Source: VRUE01 sp036379955 | GTDB lineage: Bacteria; Actinomycetota; Thermoleophilia; Solirubrobacterales; 70-9 | Direction: 5' to 3' | Length of the DNA: 53,659 nt | Assembly: GCA_036379955.1 (NCBI GenBank) | Contig: DASVFR010000018.1 | Span: 1-53,659 of the forward strand | In this document: piece by piece, positions 1 through 9,600 of the stretch | How the letters are laid out: the number at the start of each line of letters is the position of its first letter | Position numbering within the stretch: the stretch's first letter is position 1 | Translations under genes and position numbers: made by a program | Notes under the pieces: generated by a model | What the model saw: only the letters and a program-made list of their open reading frames with translations | Databases searched by the model: none | Told to the model about the DNA's origin: nothing

Positions 1-54
1 CCGGGGAGGGTCCCGGGGCCGGCTTCGCCGGGAGTTCCCCGGGACCCTCCCCGG
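1..54. repeat. 18-bp-arm palindrome inside cysS (CTTCG/GGGAGTT loop type)
   Basis: Perfect inverted repeat: arm 1-18 pairs with arm 37-54. The 18-nt loop itself contains a small CCGGCTTCGCCGG hairpin followed by GAGTT. The element may extend left of the window. It is in frame with cysS (54 nt = 18 codons). The same loop design, CCGCTTCGCGG then GAGTT, is found in the terminator-like palindrome at 30727-30792, although the outer parts of the arms differ. Confidence 0.75.
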
Positions 55-425
55 ACGCCTCGCTCGGACCGGTGGCTGCCCGGATCGAGAGCTTCAGGAG
101 TGCGCTTGCGGATGACTTCAACACGCCCAGGGCCATTGCCCAGGTATTTGAGCTTGTCGGGGAAGCGAACAGGGGGGATGTGCCGGGGCGAGAGGCGGCT
201 GAAGCTTTGGCGGAGATGTTGGCGCTCGTCGGCCTTAGCTCCCTTACTCAGCCGGATAAGGGAGCTAAGGCCGACGAGGGGGCGGGGAAGTTGCTTGAAG
301 AGCGGGAGGCCGCGCGAGCGGAGAAGGATTTCGCGCGGGCCGACGAGATTCGGGAAGAGCTTGCCTCTCTCGGCTGGGAGGTCCGCGACTCGGCCGAGGG
401 CGCGAAGCTCGTACCGAGGGGTTAG
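1..425 (+). CDS. cysS: Cysteinyl-tRNA synthetase, C-terminal part (5' end outside window)
   Basis: Only the last ~141 codons are present, and the frame is open from base 1. It charges tRNA-Cys in the cytoplasm. The family signature ALADDFNTPRA (residues encoded from about 102) and the C-terminal helical segment AARAEKDFARADEIREELASLGWEV are typical of the anticodon-side DALR and C-terminal region of CysS. Two perfect palindromes lie inside the frame (1-54 and 228-275), each a multiple of three bases long. They encode GSS/PGP-like and SSLTQPDKGAKAD-like stretches that do not resemble the family, so they look like in-frame insertions. The gene is followed two bases after its stop by the rlmB region, the usual cysS-rlmB-sigH order. 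The identification is firm; whether the enzyme is slowed by the inserts is unknown. Confidence 0.9.
   Translation, partial: GEGPGAGFAGSSPGPSPDASLGPVAARIESFRSALADDFNTPRAIAQVFELVGEANRGDVPGREAAEALAEMLALVGLSSLTQPDKGAKADEGAGKLLEEREAARAEKDFARADEIREELASLGWEVRDSAEGAKLVPRG
228..275. repeat. 19-bp-arm palindrome inside cysS
   Basis: Perfect inverted repeat: 228-246 (starts GTCGGCCTTAG) pairs with 257-275 (ends CTAAGGCCGAC), with a 10-nt loop CTCAGCCGGA. It is 48 nt long, exactly 16 codons, and keeps the cysS frame open. It falls between the helix ending ALVGL and the charged helix that starts DEGAGKLLEE, where most CysS proteins have only a short link. Its AT content is higher than that of the flanking codons. 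The loop differs from that of the element at 1-54, so this is a separate element type. Confidence 0.75.
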
Positions 426-442
426 GCGTGCCCTCGGGCCGC

Positions 443-486
443 GCATCCGATATCGACCACACCAGAGGGGGGTCGATGTCGGATGC
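443..486. repeat. Palindromic repeat family P1, copy 1 (reverse orientation), over the rlmB start
   Basis: Arms 443-458 and 471-486 pair over 16 positions with a single G-U wobble, enclosing 12 nt. The reverse complement aligns with the elements at 39161-39200 and 29233-29273. All three share CCGAC, GACCC, GGTGTGGTC and GGATGCG in order. The right arm contains the preferred rlmB start codon (ATG 476) and the loop holds its purine-rich ribosome-binding site, so folding in mRNA could hide the start. Confidence 0.7.
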
Positions 487-1135
487 GTCGCAGCTGATCT
501 ACGGCAGGCGGTCGGTGGCCGAGGCCGAGCGGGGGAGGAGGAAGGTCAGGCGCGTCTGGCGGGCGCCGGAGACGTCGGGCGTGGAGCTGGAGCGCCTGTG
601 CGGGTCGGCGGACCATCAGGGCGTCGTCGCCGAGGTCGACCCGTATCCGTACGCCGATCCGGCCGGGTTGCTCGGCGCCCCGGGCGGGCTGCTCGTCGCA
701 CTCGACCAGGTGCAGGACCCGCGCAACCTCGGCGCCGTCGCTCGTTCGGCCGAGGCGGCGGGAGCGGCCGGTCTGATCATTTCCGAGCGCCGCGCGGCCG
801 AGGTGACCGCGGTCGCCTGCAAGGCCTCGGCGGGGGCCGTCGAGCACCTGTCGATAGCCCGGGTCCGTAACCTGGCTGACTGGCTGGGCGAAGCCAAGGA
901 TGCGGGATTCTGGATCTGGGCCGCCGACGCCGACGCCGCCCAGGCGCCGTGGGACGCCGACCTGACAGGCCCGACGATTCTCGTCTTCGGTGCCGAGGGC
1001 AAGGGCATCCGCCCCCGCGTCCTTGCCGCCTGCGACGGCCGCGTCGCCCTTCCCCAGCGAGGCAAGACCGCCTCGCTCAACGTCTCGAGCGCGGCCGCGG
1101 CCCTGCTCTTCGAGGCCGTGCGTCAGCGAAGATAG
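476..1135 (+). CDS. rlmB: 23S rRNA 2'-O-methyltransferase, SpoU/TrmH family (RlmB-like)
   Basis: A 219-residue SPOUT methyltransferase that transfers a methyl group from SAM to a ribose 2'-OH in rRNA, in the cytoplasm. The N-terminal substrate-binding domain begins LIYGRRSVAEAERGRR. The three SpoU motifs are visible: NLGAVARSAEAAGAAG (near residue 85), FGAEGKGIRPRVLAACDG (near 170) and SLNVSSAAAALLFE (near 205). I chose ATG 476 because it follows a GAGGGGGG ribosome-binding site and matches the family's usual start. A longer frame from GTG 428 exists and would add 16 residues encoded by a palindromic repeat. The position between cysS and sigH matches the conserved cluster. The exact target base (RlmB-type or another) is inferred. 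Confidence 0.88.
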   Translation: MSDASQLIYGRRSVAEAERGRRKVRRVWRAPETSGVELERLCGSADHQGVVAEVDPYPYADPAGLLGAPGGLLVALDQVQDPRNLGAVARSAEAAGAAGLIISERRAAEVTAVACKASAGAVEHLSIARVRNLADWLGEAKDAGFWIWAADADAAQAPWDADLTGPTILVFGAEGKGIRPRVLAACDGRVALPQRGKTASLNVSSAAAALLFEAVRQRR

Positions 1136-1180
1136 CGTCTAGCACCTGCAACGGCGATTGCACGAATCTCGCCGCGGGGG

Positions 1181-1208
1181 TTGACAGAACACCTTTCGGA
1201 CGTAAACT
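1181..1208 (+). promoter_or_regulatory. Sigma-70-type promoter of sigH
   Basis: A consensus -35 TTGACA (1181-1186), a 16-nt spacer and a -10 TAAACT (1203-1208). Transcription would begin near 1215, giving a leader of about 105 nt before sigH. Confidence 0.7.
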
Positions 1209-1220
1209 ACCCGGCCAACA

Positions 1221-1248
1221 AGGTTGAACCTCAGCTTGAGTCTGAGGT
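1221..1248 (+). promoter_or_regulatory. Hairpins in the sigH leader
   Basis: AGGTTGAACCT (1221-1231) is self-complementary apart from its centre. It overlaps a second hairpin, ACCTCAG (1228-1234) with CTGAGGT (1242-1248). The two cannot form together, so they are possible alternative leader structures. An AAGGAGAAGG ribosome-binding site follows just before the start. Any regulatory role is inference. Confidence 0.35.
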
Positions 1249-1321
1249 AGACCGGTCAATAGGGCGCCCCAGGGGAGGTACGGCGCCACGAACCCTTCGT
1301 TCTCATTAAGGAGAAGGATCC

Positions 1322-2026
1322 GTGGCTCTATCTTCGCCGACGCAGGAAATGCACCTCCCCACCGGCCGCCTCAACGGCTCGCTTCGGCCGGCCGAGAGTA
1401 ACCCTCAGCCTGAGCTTGATGACCATTATCTGGTCGCGCTGGCGAAGGACGGGAGGACCGACGCCTACGACGCGATCGTGCGCCGCTACCGCGGCTTCGT
1501 CCGCCTCAAGGCCTCCTCGTACTTCCTGCTCGGCGGCGAGGCCGACGACCTGATCCAGGAAGGGCTGCTCGGCCTCTACAAGGCGATCCGCGACTACCGC
1601 ACCGACCGCGAGTCGAGCTTCCGCAACTTCGCCGAGCTCTGCATCACGCGGCAGATCATCACCGCGGTGAAGACGGCCACGCGCAACAAGCACACCCCGC
1701 TCAACCAGTACGTCTCCTTCAGCCAGACCCCAGCTGCCTCCGGCGACTCCGATACGACCCTCGACGAGATCCTGCCCGGCCCGTCCGTGCACGACCCGGT
1801 CAACCAGGTGATCGCTTCCGAAGAGCTGGAGAGCCTCGTCTCGTGCCTGTCCGGCGTCTCGGGCGTGCTCTCGGATCTCGAGAGCCGCGTCCTCTCGCTC
1901 TACCTCGACGGCCACTCCTACGAGGCGACCGCCGAGCGGCTCGAGTGCGACACGAAGACGGTCGACAACGCCTTGCAACGAGTCAAGCGCAAGGTGGCGG
2001 CGCACCTGACTTCGCGCGAGGCCTGA
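1322..2026 (+). CDS. sigH: RNA polymerase sigma factor, SigH/Spo0H type
   Basis: A 234-residue sigma-70 family factor that directs core RNA polymerase to a promoter subset. Region 2 is clear: FVRLKASSYFLLGGEADDLIQEG followed by LLGLYKAIRDYRTDRESSFRNFAELCITRQI. So is a region 4 helix-turn-helix: SYEATAERLECDTKTVDNALQRVKRK. Both are very close to Bacillus Spo0H in length and spacing. It starts at GTG 1322 with AAGGAGAAGG upstream. The cysS-rlmB-sigH order is shared with Firmicutes and Thermoleophilia. In non-sporulating actinobacteria the factor's regulon is not well known, so its role here (stress or growth phase) is open. Confidence 0.9.
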   Translation: MALSSPTQEMHLPTGRLNGSLRPAESNPQPELDDHYLVALAKDGRTDAYDAIVRRYRGFVRLKASSYFLLGGEADDLIQEGLLGLYKAIRDYRTDRESSFRNFAELCITRQIITAVKTATRNKHTPLNQYVSFSQTPAASGDSDTTLDEILPGPSVHDPVNQVIASEELESLVSCLSGVSGVLSDLESRVLSLYLDGHSYEATAERLECDTKTVDNALQRVKRKVAAHLTSREA

Positions 2027-2036
2027 GGCGCGCCGC

Positions 2037-3047
2037 TCAGGGGAGATCGGCCAGCACGTAGTCGAGCAGCCGCCGGCCGTGCTCTGAGGCGACCGCGACG
2101 TCGCCGGCCTCGATCCGCACCCGGTGCAGGGACTGCATGCGCAGCACGTCGCCGTCGCAGCGGTGGTTGGGAAATACGCCGGCGTAGGAGACGCCCAACC
2201 GCTCGAGATGGTCGGCGAGCAGCGCCGTTGCCGGATCGTCGAGCGGCAGGTCGAGGTAGATCGCGTCGAGCCCGGCGCGGTGGAAGAGGTGGTGGCGCTC
2301 GGCGGCGACGACCTCCTCCAGGTCGAGACCGGGGGAGTGCACGGTGATCAGCGCCAGGTTGTGGTCGGCGTCGATCTCGACGTGCAGCTCGGTGCGCTCC
2401 GCCAGAGCTGCGTCGGGCGGAGGGTCCGCCAGGGAGCCCCGCAGCTCGCAGAGCTCCAGCGTGCGGCCGACCACCTCGTGGTGGCGCTCCGGCGCGTAGA
2501 CGGCTCGCTCGTGTCCGTCGTTCAGCTTGGTGTAGAAGAGCGCCGCCGACTGGCGTCCCCGCTTGCGACCGCCGGCGGCGTCGTTGGCGACCGATTCGGG
2601 GATCCAGCCGAGCAGGAAGCCGGTCTCGTGCGCGCCCAGCTCGACGTTGGCGCGCTGGCTGTAGGGATGGGCGGCGGTCGCCTCGCTGAACATGCCCGCC
2701 ATTCCCCGCTCGCCGGCCCAGTCCATCAGGAAGCGCTTGGTCCTGGTGAAGAGGTGCTGCCCCCGCGCCGCCGGCATCGTCACCGCCTGCCCCGAATGCC
2801 CGACCGCGTCGTCGGCGAGCGAGAGGCTCATCCCCTCATGGCAGAGCAGGTCCCCCTCGGGCGTCTCGGCGATGCACGCGACATAGGTCCCGGCCGCCAG
2901 CCTTGCCCCAACCTCCTCGACGTCGTAGACCCAGCGCACGTCGTAGCTGTCGCCGTAAGCGACCCCGATCGCCTCGCTCAGAACCGCGCCCTCGTTGGGC
3001 TGCAGGAAGCGAAATCGGACATCAGAAGCTGCGCCGGACTCATCCAT
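2037..3047 (-). CDS. GNAT-family N-acetyltransferase-like protein
   Basis: A 336-residue cytoplasmic protein. The N-terminal half has a GNAT-like arrangement: an acidic start (RFLQPNEGAVLSEAIGVAYG), a central beta strand segment with GTYVACIAE, then GQHLFTRTKRFLMDWAGERGMAGMFSEATAAHPYSQRANVELGAHETGFLLG, which resembles the acetyl-CoA-binding and C-terminal GNAT core. The second half resembles another degenerate copy of the fold. The substrate is not evident. I prefer ATG 3047; a GTG at 3065 would place the start 4 bp from the tRNA gene and over the tRNA promoter. It is convergent with sigH and divergent from tRNA-Thr. The family call is moderate. Confidence 0.6.
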   Translation of the reverse strand: MDESGAASDVRFRFLQPNEGAVLSEAIGVAYGDSYDVRWVYDVEEVGARLAAGTYVACIAETPEGDLLCHEGMSLSLADDAVGHSGQAVTMPAARGQHLFTRTKRFLMDWAGERGMAGMFSEATAAHPYSQRANVELGAHETGFLLGWIPESVANDAAGGRKRGRQSAALFYTKLNDGHERAVYAPERHHEVVGRTLELCELRGSLADPPPDAALAERTELHVEIDADHNLALITVHSPGLDLEEVVAAERHHLFHRAGLDAIYLDLPLDDPATALLADHLERLGVSYAGVFPNHRCDGDVLRMQSLHRVRIEAGDVAVASEHGRRLLDYVLADLP

Positions 3048-3053
3048 GGCCTC

Positions 3054-3059
3054 TATATT
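3054..3059 (+). promoter_or_regulatory. Probable -10 box of tRNA-Thr
   Basis: TATATT ends 9 bp before the tRNA 5' end, the right place for a -10 box with a very short leader. No good -35 hexamer is visible. Confidence 0.4.
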
Positions 3060-3068
3060 CGACACGTT

Positions 3069-3141
3069 GCCCGCCTAGCTCAACTGGCAGAGCACCTGAT
3101 TTGTAATCAGGAGGTTTCCGGTTCGATTCCGGAGGCGGGCT
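3069..3141 (+). tRNA. tRNA-Thr (anticodon TGT)
   Basis: A full cloverleaf can be drawn. The acceptor stem GCCCGCC (3069-3075) pairs with GGCGGGC (3134-3140), and the discriminator is U. The anticodon stem CCTGA/TCAGG encloses TTTGTAA, giving anticodon TGT. The T arm is TTCCGGTTCGATTCCGGA. CCA is not encoded. The gene sits where relatives have tRNA-Thr ahead of rpmG-secE-nusG, but here an XRE/RHS block follows. Confidence 0.95.
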
Positions 3142-3160
3142 TCATACACGCGCTTCGAGC

Positions 3161-3451
3161 TCAGCCGCTCTCGCGGCGTGATCGCCCCTTATCGCTCTCG
3201 CGCAGAATTCGCTCGAAGCGACCGGCAATCTCGTCCAGCCCCACGTCGAGTCCCCGCGCAACCCGAAGCAAAGTGCTGAAGCGCGCGTCGGTAGCGCCCC
3301 GCTCGAGCTCTCCGATGCGGTTGAACTCGGTGCCGACACGCTCTGCGAGCCCCTCCTGAGTCAATCCAGCTGCCTTCCGCAGCTCCTCCACTGCTTCGCC
3401 AAGCGCGGCATGCGCTGCGGATCGCGGTTTGGCCTTGCGACGAGGAGGCAT
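3161..3451 (-). CDS. XRE-family helix-turn-helix regulator
   Basis: A 96-residue DNA-binding protein. The basic N-terminus (MPPRRKAKPRS) is followed by a Cro/CI-type HTH: LRKAAGLTQEGLAERVGTEFN, then RIGELERGATDARFSTLLRVARGLDVGL (residues ~25-80). It probably acts as a dimer repressor. The palindrome CCGTTATAACGG, 40 bp upstream of its start, is a plausible autoregulatory operator. The gene is transcribed away from the RHS gene, and their 5' ends share the 248-bp gap, so control of both is possible. No toxin partner is seen directly beside it on the same strand. Confidence 0.8.
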   Translation of the reverse strand: MPPRRKAKPRSAAHAALGEAVEELRKAAGLTQEGLAERVGTEFNRIGELERGATDARFSTLLRVARGLDVGLDEIAGRFERILRESDKGRSRRESG

Positions 3452-3490
3452 CGGCTAGGGAGCCTTTATGCCGCCCGGCGCGATTGTTAG

Positions 3491-3502
3491 CCGTTATAAC
3501 GG
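3491..3502. promoter_or_regulatory. Palindrome upstream of the XRE gene, candidate operator
   Basis: CCGTTATAACGG is a perfect 12-bp palindrome flanked by GTT and AAC at symmetric distance. It lies 40 bp before the XRE start codon and ~200 bp before the RHS start. Small XRE repressors commonly bind such sites; this is inference. Confidence 0.45.
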
Positions 3503-3604
3503 TCAACACTCAGGAATCCAAATGGACGGCATTCAAAGCCGAGCTTTCTGCCGAAGTTGCGGCGATAAAAGCACCTCAGTTGAAACGTTCTGTCACGACT
3601 CCGC

Positions 3605-3668
3605 TAGTACCTATAGACTGCCGGTCGATTCGCGTTAGTACGTATACCGCCTAATAGACGTTTAGGCG
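3605..3668 (+). promoter_or_regulatory. Direct repeats and hairpin upstream of the RHS gene
   Basis: TAGTACCTATA (3605-3615) and TAGTACGTATA (3636-3646) are direct repeats 31 bp apart, about three helical turns. They are followed by an inverted repeat, CGCCTAA (3648-3654) with TTAGGCG (3662-3668). The gap 3452-3699 is visibly AT-richer than its surroundings. Cooperative regulator binding is an inference. Confidence 0.35.
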
Positions 3669-3699
3669 ATTGCAAGAACATTGGGAAAAAGGGGGACGT

Positions 3700-6600
3700 G
3701 TGGGACGAACGGGAACGGCCGCAGCAGCCTTCGATGCGAAAGCATCAAGGCGATCCGCATCGTGGCGATTCTCCCCTTGGCCGAGAGCCCTCCTTGCCCT
3801 AGTCGGCGCGGCGATCCTCATCGGAAGCCTTCCGTCGGTTGCCAACGCCGCCGAATGCACGAACACCTGGACTGGGCCGGCAGAAGGCTCTTGGACCACG
3901 GCCGGCAACTGGTCGGCTGGCCACGTGCCCAAATCGACGGAGGTGGCCTGCATCGGTTCTGGCAAGACGGTCAACATCACGGCCGGCACGAATCAGGCCG
4001 CCGTCGTTCAAGGCGAAGGGACCTTGACGATCGAAAAAAGCTCCCTCGAACTGACGAGCGGCTCGGAAGCCTCGAATCTGGCCAACCTCACGCTGTATCT
4101 GACGGCCACTCTGAAGGGCGCTGGGACGCTGCGAGTCTCAAGCAGTCTCGCTTGGAAAAAAGAAAGCACGATGGCTGGTTCGGGCTCGACGGTGATCCTG
4201 CCGGGAGCCACCGCAACGACCAGCATGGAACTACTCGCCAAGCTGCAGCGCCGACTCGTCAACGAAGGCACCTTCACGATGTCTTCGGGAACTCTCCAGA
4301 TCACCGAAGGCGGCGAATTCGAAAACGCGGGCACCTTCAATGCGAACACCGCTGCCGCGGAAGGGATAACCGGCTCGAAAACGTTCCTCAACTCCGGCAC
4401 GTTCCAGCGCACGACCACCGGCAGTACCGAAGTCAAGCCCCCGATGAAAAACGCCGGCACGATCCGGGCGCAGAAAGGGACGCTCGCCTTCCTCGGCGGC
4501 GGCTCGTCGAGCGCATCTAACGAATGGGCCGCCGAAGGAGAAATCAACTTCGGCGGCGGCAGCTTCTCGTTCACGAGCGGAACGACGCTCTCCGGCGAGA
4601 TGTCGATCAGCGGCAAAACGACGAGCCTCAGCGTCGAAGGGGTCGCGGCCGGGAGCGCCAAAGTCGAGGTCAAGAAAGAAGCGACGTTCACCATCGCGAG
4701 CGGGACGATGACTCTCGACACCCTGACCATGAGTGGATACAAAGGTGTCGTAGGTGGCGCGGGAACGCTGAAAATCTCCAACAACCTCGCTTGGTCGAAC
4801 GAAAGCACGATGTCAGGCTCGGGATCGACGATCCTCCAGCCCGGTGCCACCGCGACGACCAACATGGAACTCACTGGCACGCTGAAAAAACGTGCCTTCG
4901 TCAACGAAGGCACGTTCACGATGTCGACCGGGACGGTCGAAGTAAGCGAAAATGCGGTCTTCGAAAACCTTGGGACGTTCAATGTCAATACGACCGCCGC
5001 GAAAGCTCTTACCGGAGGCAGCAAATCGTTCCTGAACAAAGGCGTCTTCCGCCGGACTGTTAGCGGCAGCACTGAAATCACGGCACCCTTCGAAAACGCG
5101 GGAACCGTGACCGCTCAGAAAGGGACCCTGGCATTTGCCGGAGGCGGTGCGTCGATCGGCTCGAACGAATGGAACGGCTCCGAAGGCGAAATCAGCTTCT
5201 CCGGCACCACGTACACGATGACGACCGGAACAACCCTTGCTGGCGCCGTCGCGGTCGCTGGCAAAACGACGACGCTCGTCACCGAAGGCATCTCCACCAG
5301 CTCCACCAAAGTGACGGTCAAGGAAGAAGGGACTCTGAAAATCCCAAGCGGCACCTTGACGCTCGACACCTTGACGATGAGCTCCGTGCGAGGCGTCGTG
5401 ACCGGAGCCGGCACCCTGCGGATCTCTAGCAGCCTCGCCTGGAAAAACGAAAGCACGATGTCTGGCGCTGGCTCGACGATTCTTCTCCCTGGCGCCACAG
5501 GGTCGACCACGATGGAACTCGCTGGCAAGGTGAAGCAGCGCACCTTCGTCAACGAAGGCACCTTCACGATGTCGACCGGGACGGTCGAAGTGACCGAAGG
5601 AGGTAGATTCGAAAACCTAGGAACCTTCGACGCGAACACGACGGCTAGCAAAGCGCTGAGCGGCACTGGGTCTTTTGCGAACGTCGGAACACTCCGGCGG
5701 ACCGCGACGGGTACGACCAAAGTCGAAATGCCGTTCGAAAACGCCGGGACGGTCAGCGCGACGGCCGGTGTGCTCAACTTCACCGGAGGCGGCGCTTCGA
5801 TCTCTCCCACCGAATGGAATGCCTCAGGAGGCGAATTCAACTTCACCGGAGGAAGCTACGCGCTCTATGGCGGAACAACTTTCGTTGGCCCGATCGTCAT
5901 CGCCAGGAAAGGTACGAGCGTCGCCGTCGCGGGTGGCAGCGGCGGTTCCGCGCAGGTAACGGTCAAAGAAGAAGCGACCCTGAACCTGGTGGCGGGAACG
6001 CTGACTCTGGGCGCGTTGACCATGGGCGCCTATCGAGGCGTCGTGACCGGGGCCGGCACACTGCGGATCTCAAATAGCTTTGCCTGGGAAAAGGAAAGCA
6101 CGATGTCCGGTGCCGGCTCGACCGTCCTTCTCCCAGGGGCCACTGGCTCGACCACGATGGAACTCGTGGGAACGCTGAAACAGCGCACCTTCGTCAACGA
6201 AGGCACCTTCACGATGTCGACTGGCTCGATCGAAGAGTCTGAAGGGGCACAGCTGAGGAACCTCGGCACCTTCAATGCCAACACCACGTCAGCAAAAGCG
6301 ATCACAGGCATCAAAACGACGATCTTCAACGGCGGGACTTTCCAGAAGAGCTCCGGTATGGGAACGACGGAAGTCGAGCCCGACTTTGAAAACGCAGGCG
6401 TGATTCACGAGGCGTCAGGCCATGTGAAAATCCTGCATCCGGTCTCGGTCAAACAGAGCAACCAGTTCGGTAAGCGCTGTCACTCCGGCGATCCGGTGGA
6501 ATGCGCGACGGGCAACTTCTCCGAGAGCCAAACCGATTTCGCTATCGGAGGAATGGGCGTCGGCCTCGTTCTTGCTCGGACCTACAGCGCTCAAGCGGCC

Positions 6601-9600
6601 GCCGCCGCAGGCTCAATGGGATCCTTCGGTTACGGCTGGAGCGGCTCGTTCAGCGATCGGCTGACGATCGAAGAAAGCGGTGCCAAGGTGACGCTGACCA
6701 AGGCCGACGGCAGCACGATTCCCTTTACGAAAGTCAGCGGCACCACCTACGCCGGTCCCGCCTGGTCTCAGGAGACCCTGTCGGGCAGCCCCGAAGCGGG
6801 CTACACGTTCACGCGCGCCGATCGGGTCAAGCTCACCTTTTCCGGAACCGGGCGCCTGGAAAGCGTCTCGGACCGCAACGCCAACAAAACGACCCTCTCC
6901 TACAACGGCACTGGGCAGTTGACCGCGATCACCGATCCCGCCGGGCGCCAGATCAAATTCGCCTACAACGGCGGCGGGCAGGTCGAAAGCGCCGAAGACC
7001 CGATGGGCCACCTCGTCAAATATGGCTACGAAGGCGGAAATCTGACCAGCGTCACGATGCCCGGCGAAGAAGGTCCCCGCTGGCAGTTCAAATACGACGC
7101 ATCGCACCGGATCACGACGGTCACCGACGGGCGCGGCGGCAAAACGATCAATGAATACGACGGGTCCAGTCGCGTCGTGTCACAGACCGATCCGGCCGGG
7201 CGTACTTTGACCTTCGAATACGTACCCTTCCACACGACGATCACCAACGAAGCAACGGGCTCGGTCACCGACGAGTGGTTCACGTCCAACAACGAGCCCT
7301 TCTCGATCATCCGCGGCTACGAAACGGCCGACGCCACGACCGAAACCTTCACCTACAACGAAGCAGGCCAGCTCGCCAGTCAGACTGACGGCAACGGCCA
7401 TACGACCACCTACGACTACGACGCCGAAGGCAACAAGACCAGCGAAAGAGACGCCCAGGGCAACGAATCCAAATGGAGCTACAACGCGGCTCATGAGGTT
7501 GTCTCGATGACATCACCTGGTGGGGAGACGGCCACGATCAACCGCGACGGCAGCGGAAACGTCGAAAGCATCTCGAGGCCGGGTCCCGAAGAAACCACGC
7601 AGACAACGACCATCGCCCACAATGAATACGGCCAACTCGAAAGCATCACCGATCCGCTCGAAAGAACCTGGGCCTTCGGCTACAACGCCAATGGGGATCG
7701 GACCAGCGAAACCGACTCGTTGGGCCACACGCGGAGCCTTGGCTACGACGAAGACTCCCGGCTGACATCGGTCACGACCCCACTGGGCAACCTCGAAGGC
7801 TCAGAACCCGGCGAATACGAAACAACCTTCGAACTCGATCCCCAGGGACGGGTGCTGAAAGCGGTCGATCCGCTCGGCAGCACGACCGAATACGCCTACG
7901 ACGGCAATGGCAACCTCGAAGAAGAGACCAACGCCAACGGTCACACGACCAAATACGCCTACAACGCCGACGACGAGCAGATCAGGATCGAAAAGCCAAA
8001 CGGCGCGATCCTCGAAACCGGCTATGACGGCGCCGGCAACGTCACGAGCCAGACCGACGGCAACGAAGAGACGACCACCTACGTCCGCAACGCCCTCGGC
8101 CGGCCGGTCGAAGTGATCGACCCGCTGGGGCGGAAAACGATCGAGGAATTCGACGAGGCCGGCAACCTCAAGTCCGCAGTCGATCCGGCCGAAAGGAAAA
8201 CGAGCTACTCCTACGATGAAGCAAATCGGCTCACCGGCATCGACTACTCCGACGAAGGAACGCCCGACGTCGGCTTCAAATACGACCCCGATGGCAACGT
8301 GACGAGCATGAGCGACGGCACCGGGGAGTCGCGCTTCGAATACGACCAGTTCGGCCGCCTGACCGAAAGCGAAGACGGGCACGGCGACCTCGTCCGCTAT
8401 GGCTACGACCTCGCTGAACAGCTCACCGGGATCGTCTACCCCAACGGCAAAGCGGTCTCCCGCGAATTCGACCCCGCAGGTCGCCTCGAAAGCGTCACCG
8501 ACTGGCTCGGGGGCACGACCAGCTTCGCCTACGACGCCGACTCCAACCTCGAAGGCATCGTCTTCCCGGTTGGCACTGGCAACGTCGACGAATACGCCTA
8601 TGACGGCGCGGATCGCATGGTCGAAGCGAAGTTCATGAAGGGCGTCGAAACGCTCGCCTCGCTCTCCTACGGCCGCGACAAACTTGGCCAGGTTGAAGAA
8701 GAGACCCGGGTGGGACTACCCGGGGCCGAAGAAGTCAGCTACGGCTACGACGAAAACGAGCGGCTGACGGAAGCAGGAGCCGAAGGCTTCGAATACGACC
8801 CGGCTGACAACTTGGTCAAAGGGATGGGCTCGACCAATGCCTACGACGCCGCCAGCCAGCTCGAAACGGGCACCGGCGTCACTTACAGCTACGACAAACT
8901 CGGAGAGCGCACTGAAGCGGCGCCGGTCAGCGGCCCGTCGACCAGCTACGAATACGACCAGGCCGGCAACCTAACGGCAGTCGAAAGATCGGCTGAAGGT
9001 GAAACACCAGCCATCGAAGAGGGCTTTGCCTACGACGGCACTGGTCTTCTTGCCTCGAAGACCTCGGGTGAAGCAGTCAGTCACTTGACTTGGGATGCCA
9101 GCCGACGAATGCCGCTGCTGTTGGACGATGAAAATAACAGTTACGTCTATGGTCCAGGCGGTCTGCCAGTTGAGCAGATCAACTCAGAAGAAGCGACGCA
9201 TCTGCATCATGACCAACTTAGTAGTACACGTTTGCTCACTGATGTGGAAGGCAAGATAACAGGAACCTTTACTTATGCTCCCTATGGAGCATTGGAGGGT
9301 AGAACTGGAACGTCCACGACGCCACTGGGCTTTGCGGGTCAATACACAAACAATCAAAGCGGTACGCAGTACCTGCGAGCCAGGTTCTACGAACCTGCCA
9401 CGGGACAGTTCATGACTCGCGATCCACTCGTAGCGCTAACTCGTGCTCCATATAACTATGCAAATGTTAATCCGGTAAACACCTCTGATCCTACTGGCCT
9501 AGGACCGTGCATTCTTGGATTCATCGCATGCGATGAAAGCGACGACCCGTGTGATTCTCCAGTAACTACAAATCTGCTCATGCCGCTGTGCTTGATTCCA

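Noticed and set aside
3985..6440. CRISPR-like array from regular repeats
   Set aside because: The ~645-bp period is coding repeat of a beta-structured protein; no short repeats with unique spacers occur anywhere in the window.
8703..8724. CCCGGGT/ACCCGGG hairpin inside the RHS gene
   Set aside because: Only 7 bp, in low-complexity YD-repeat coding sequence; likely chance.
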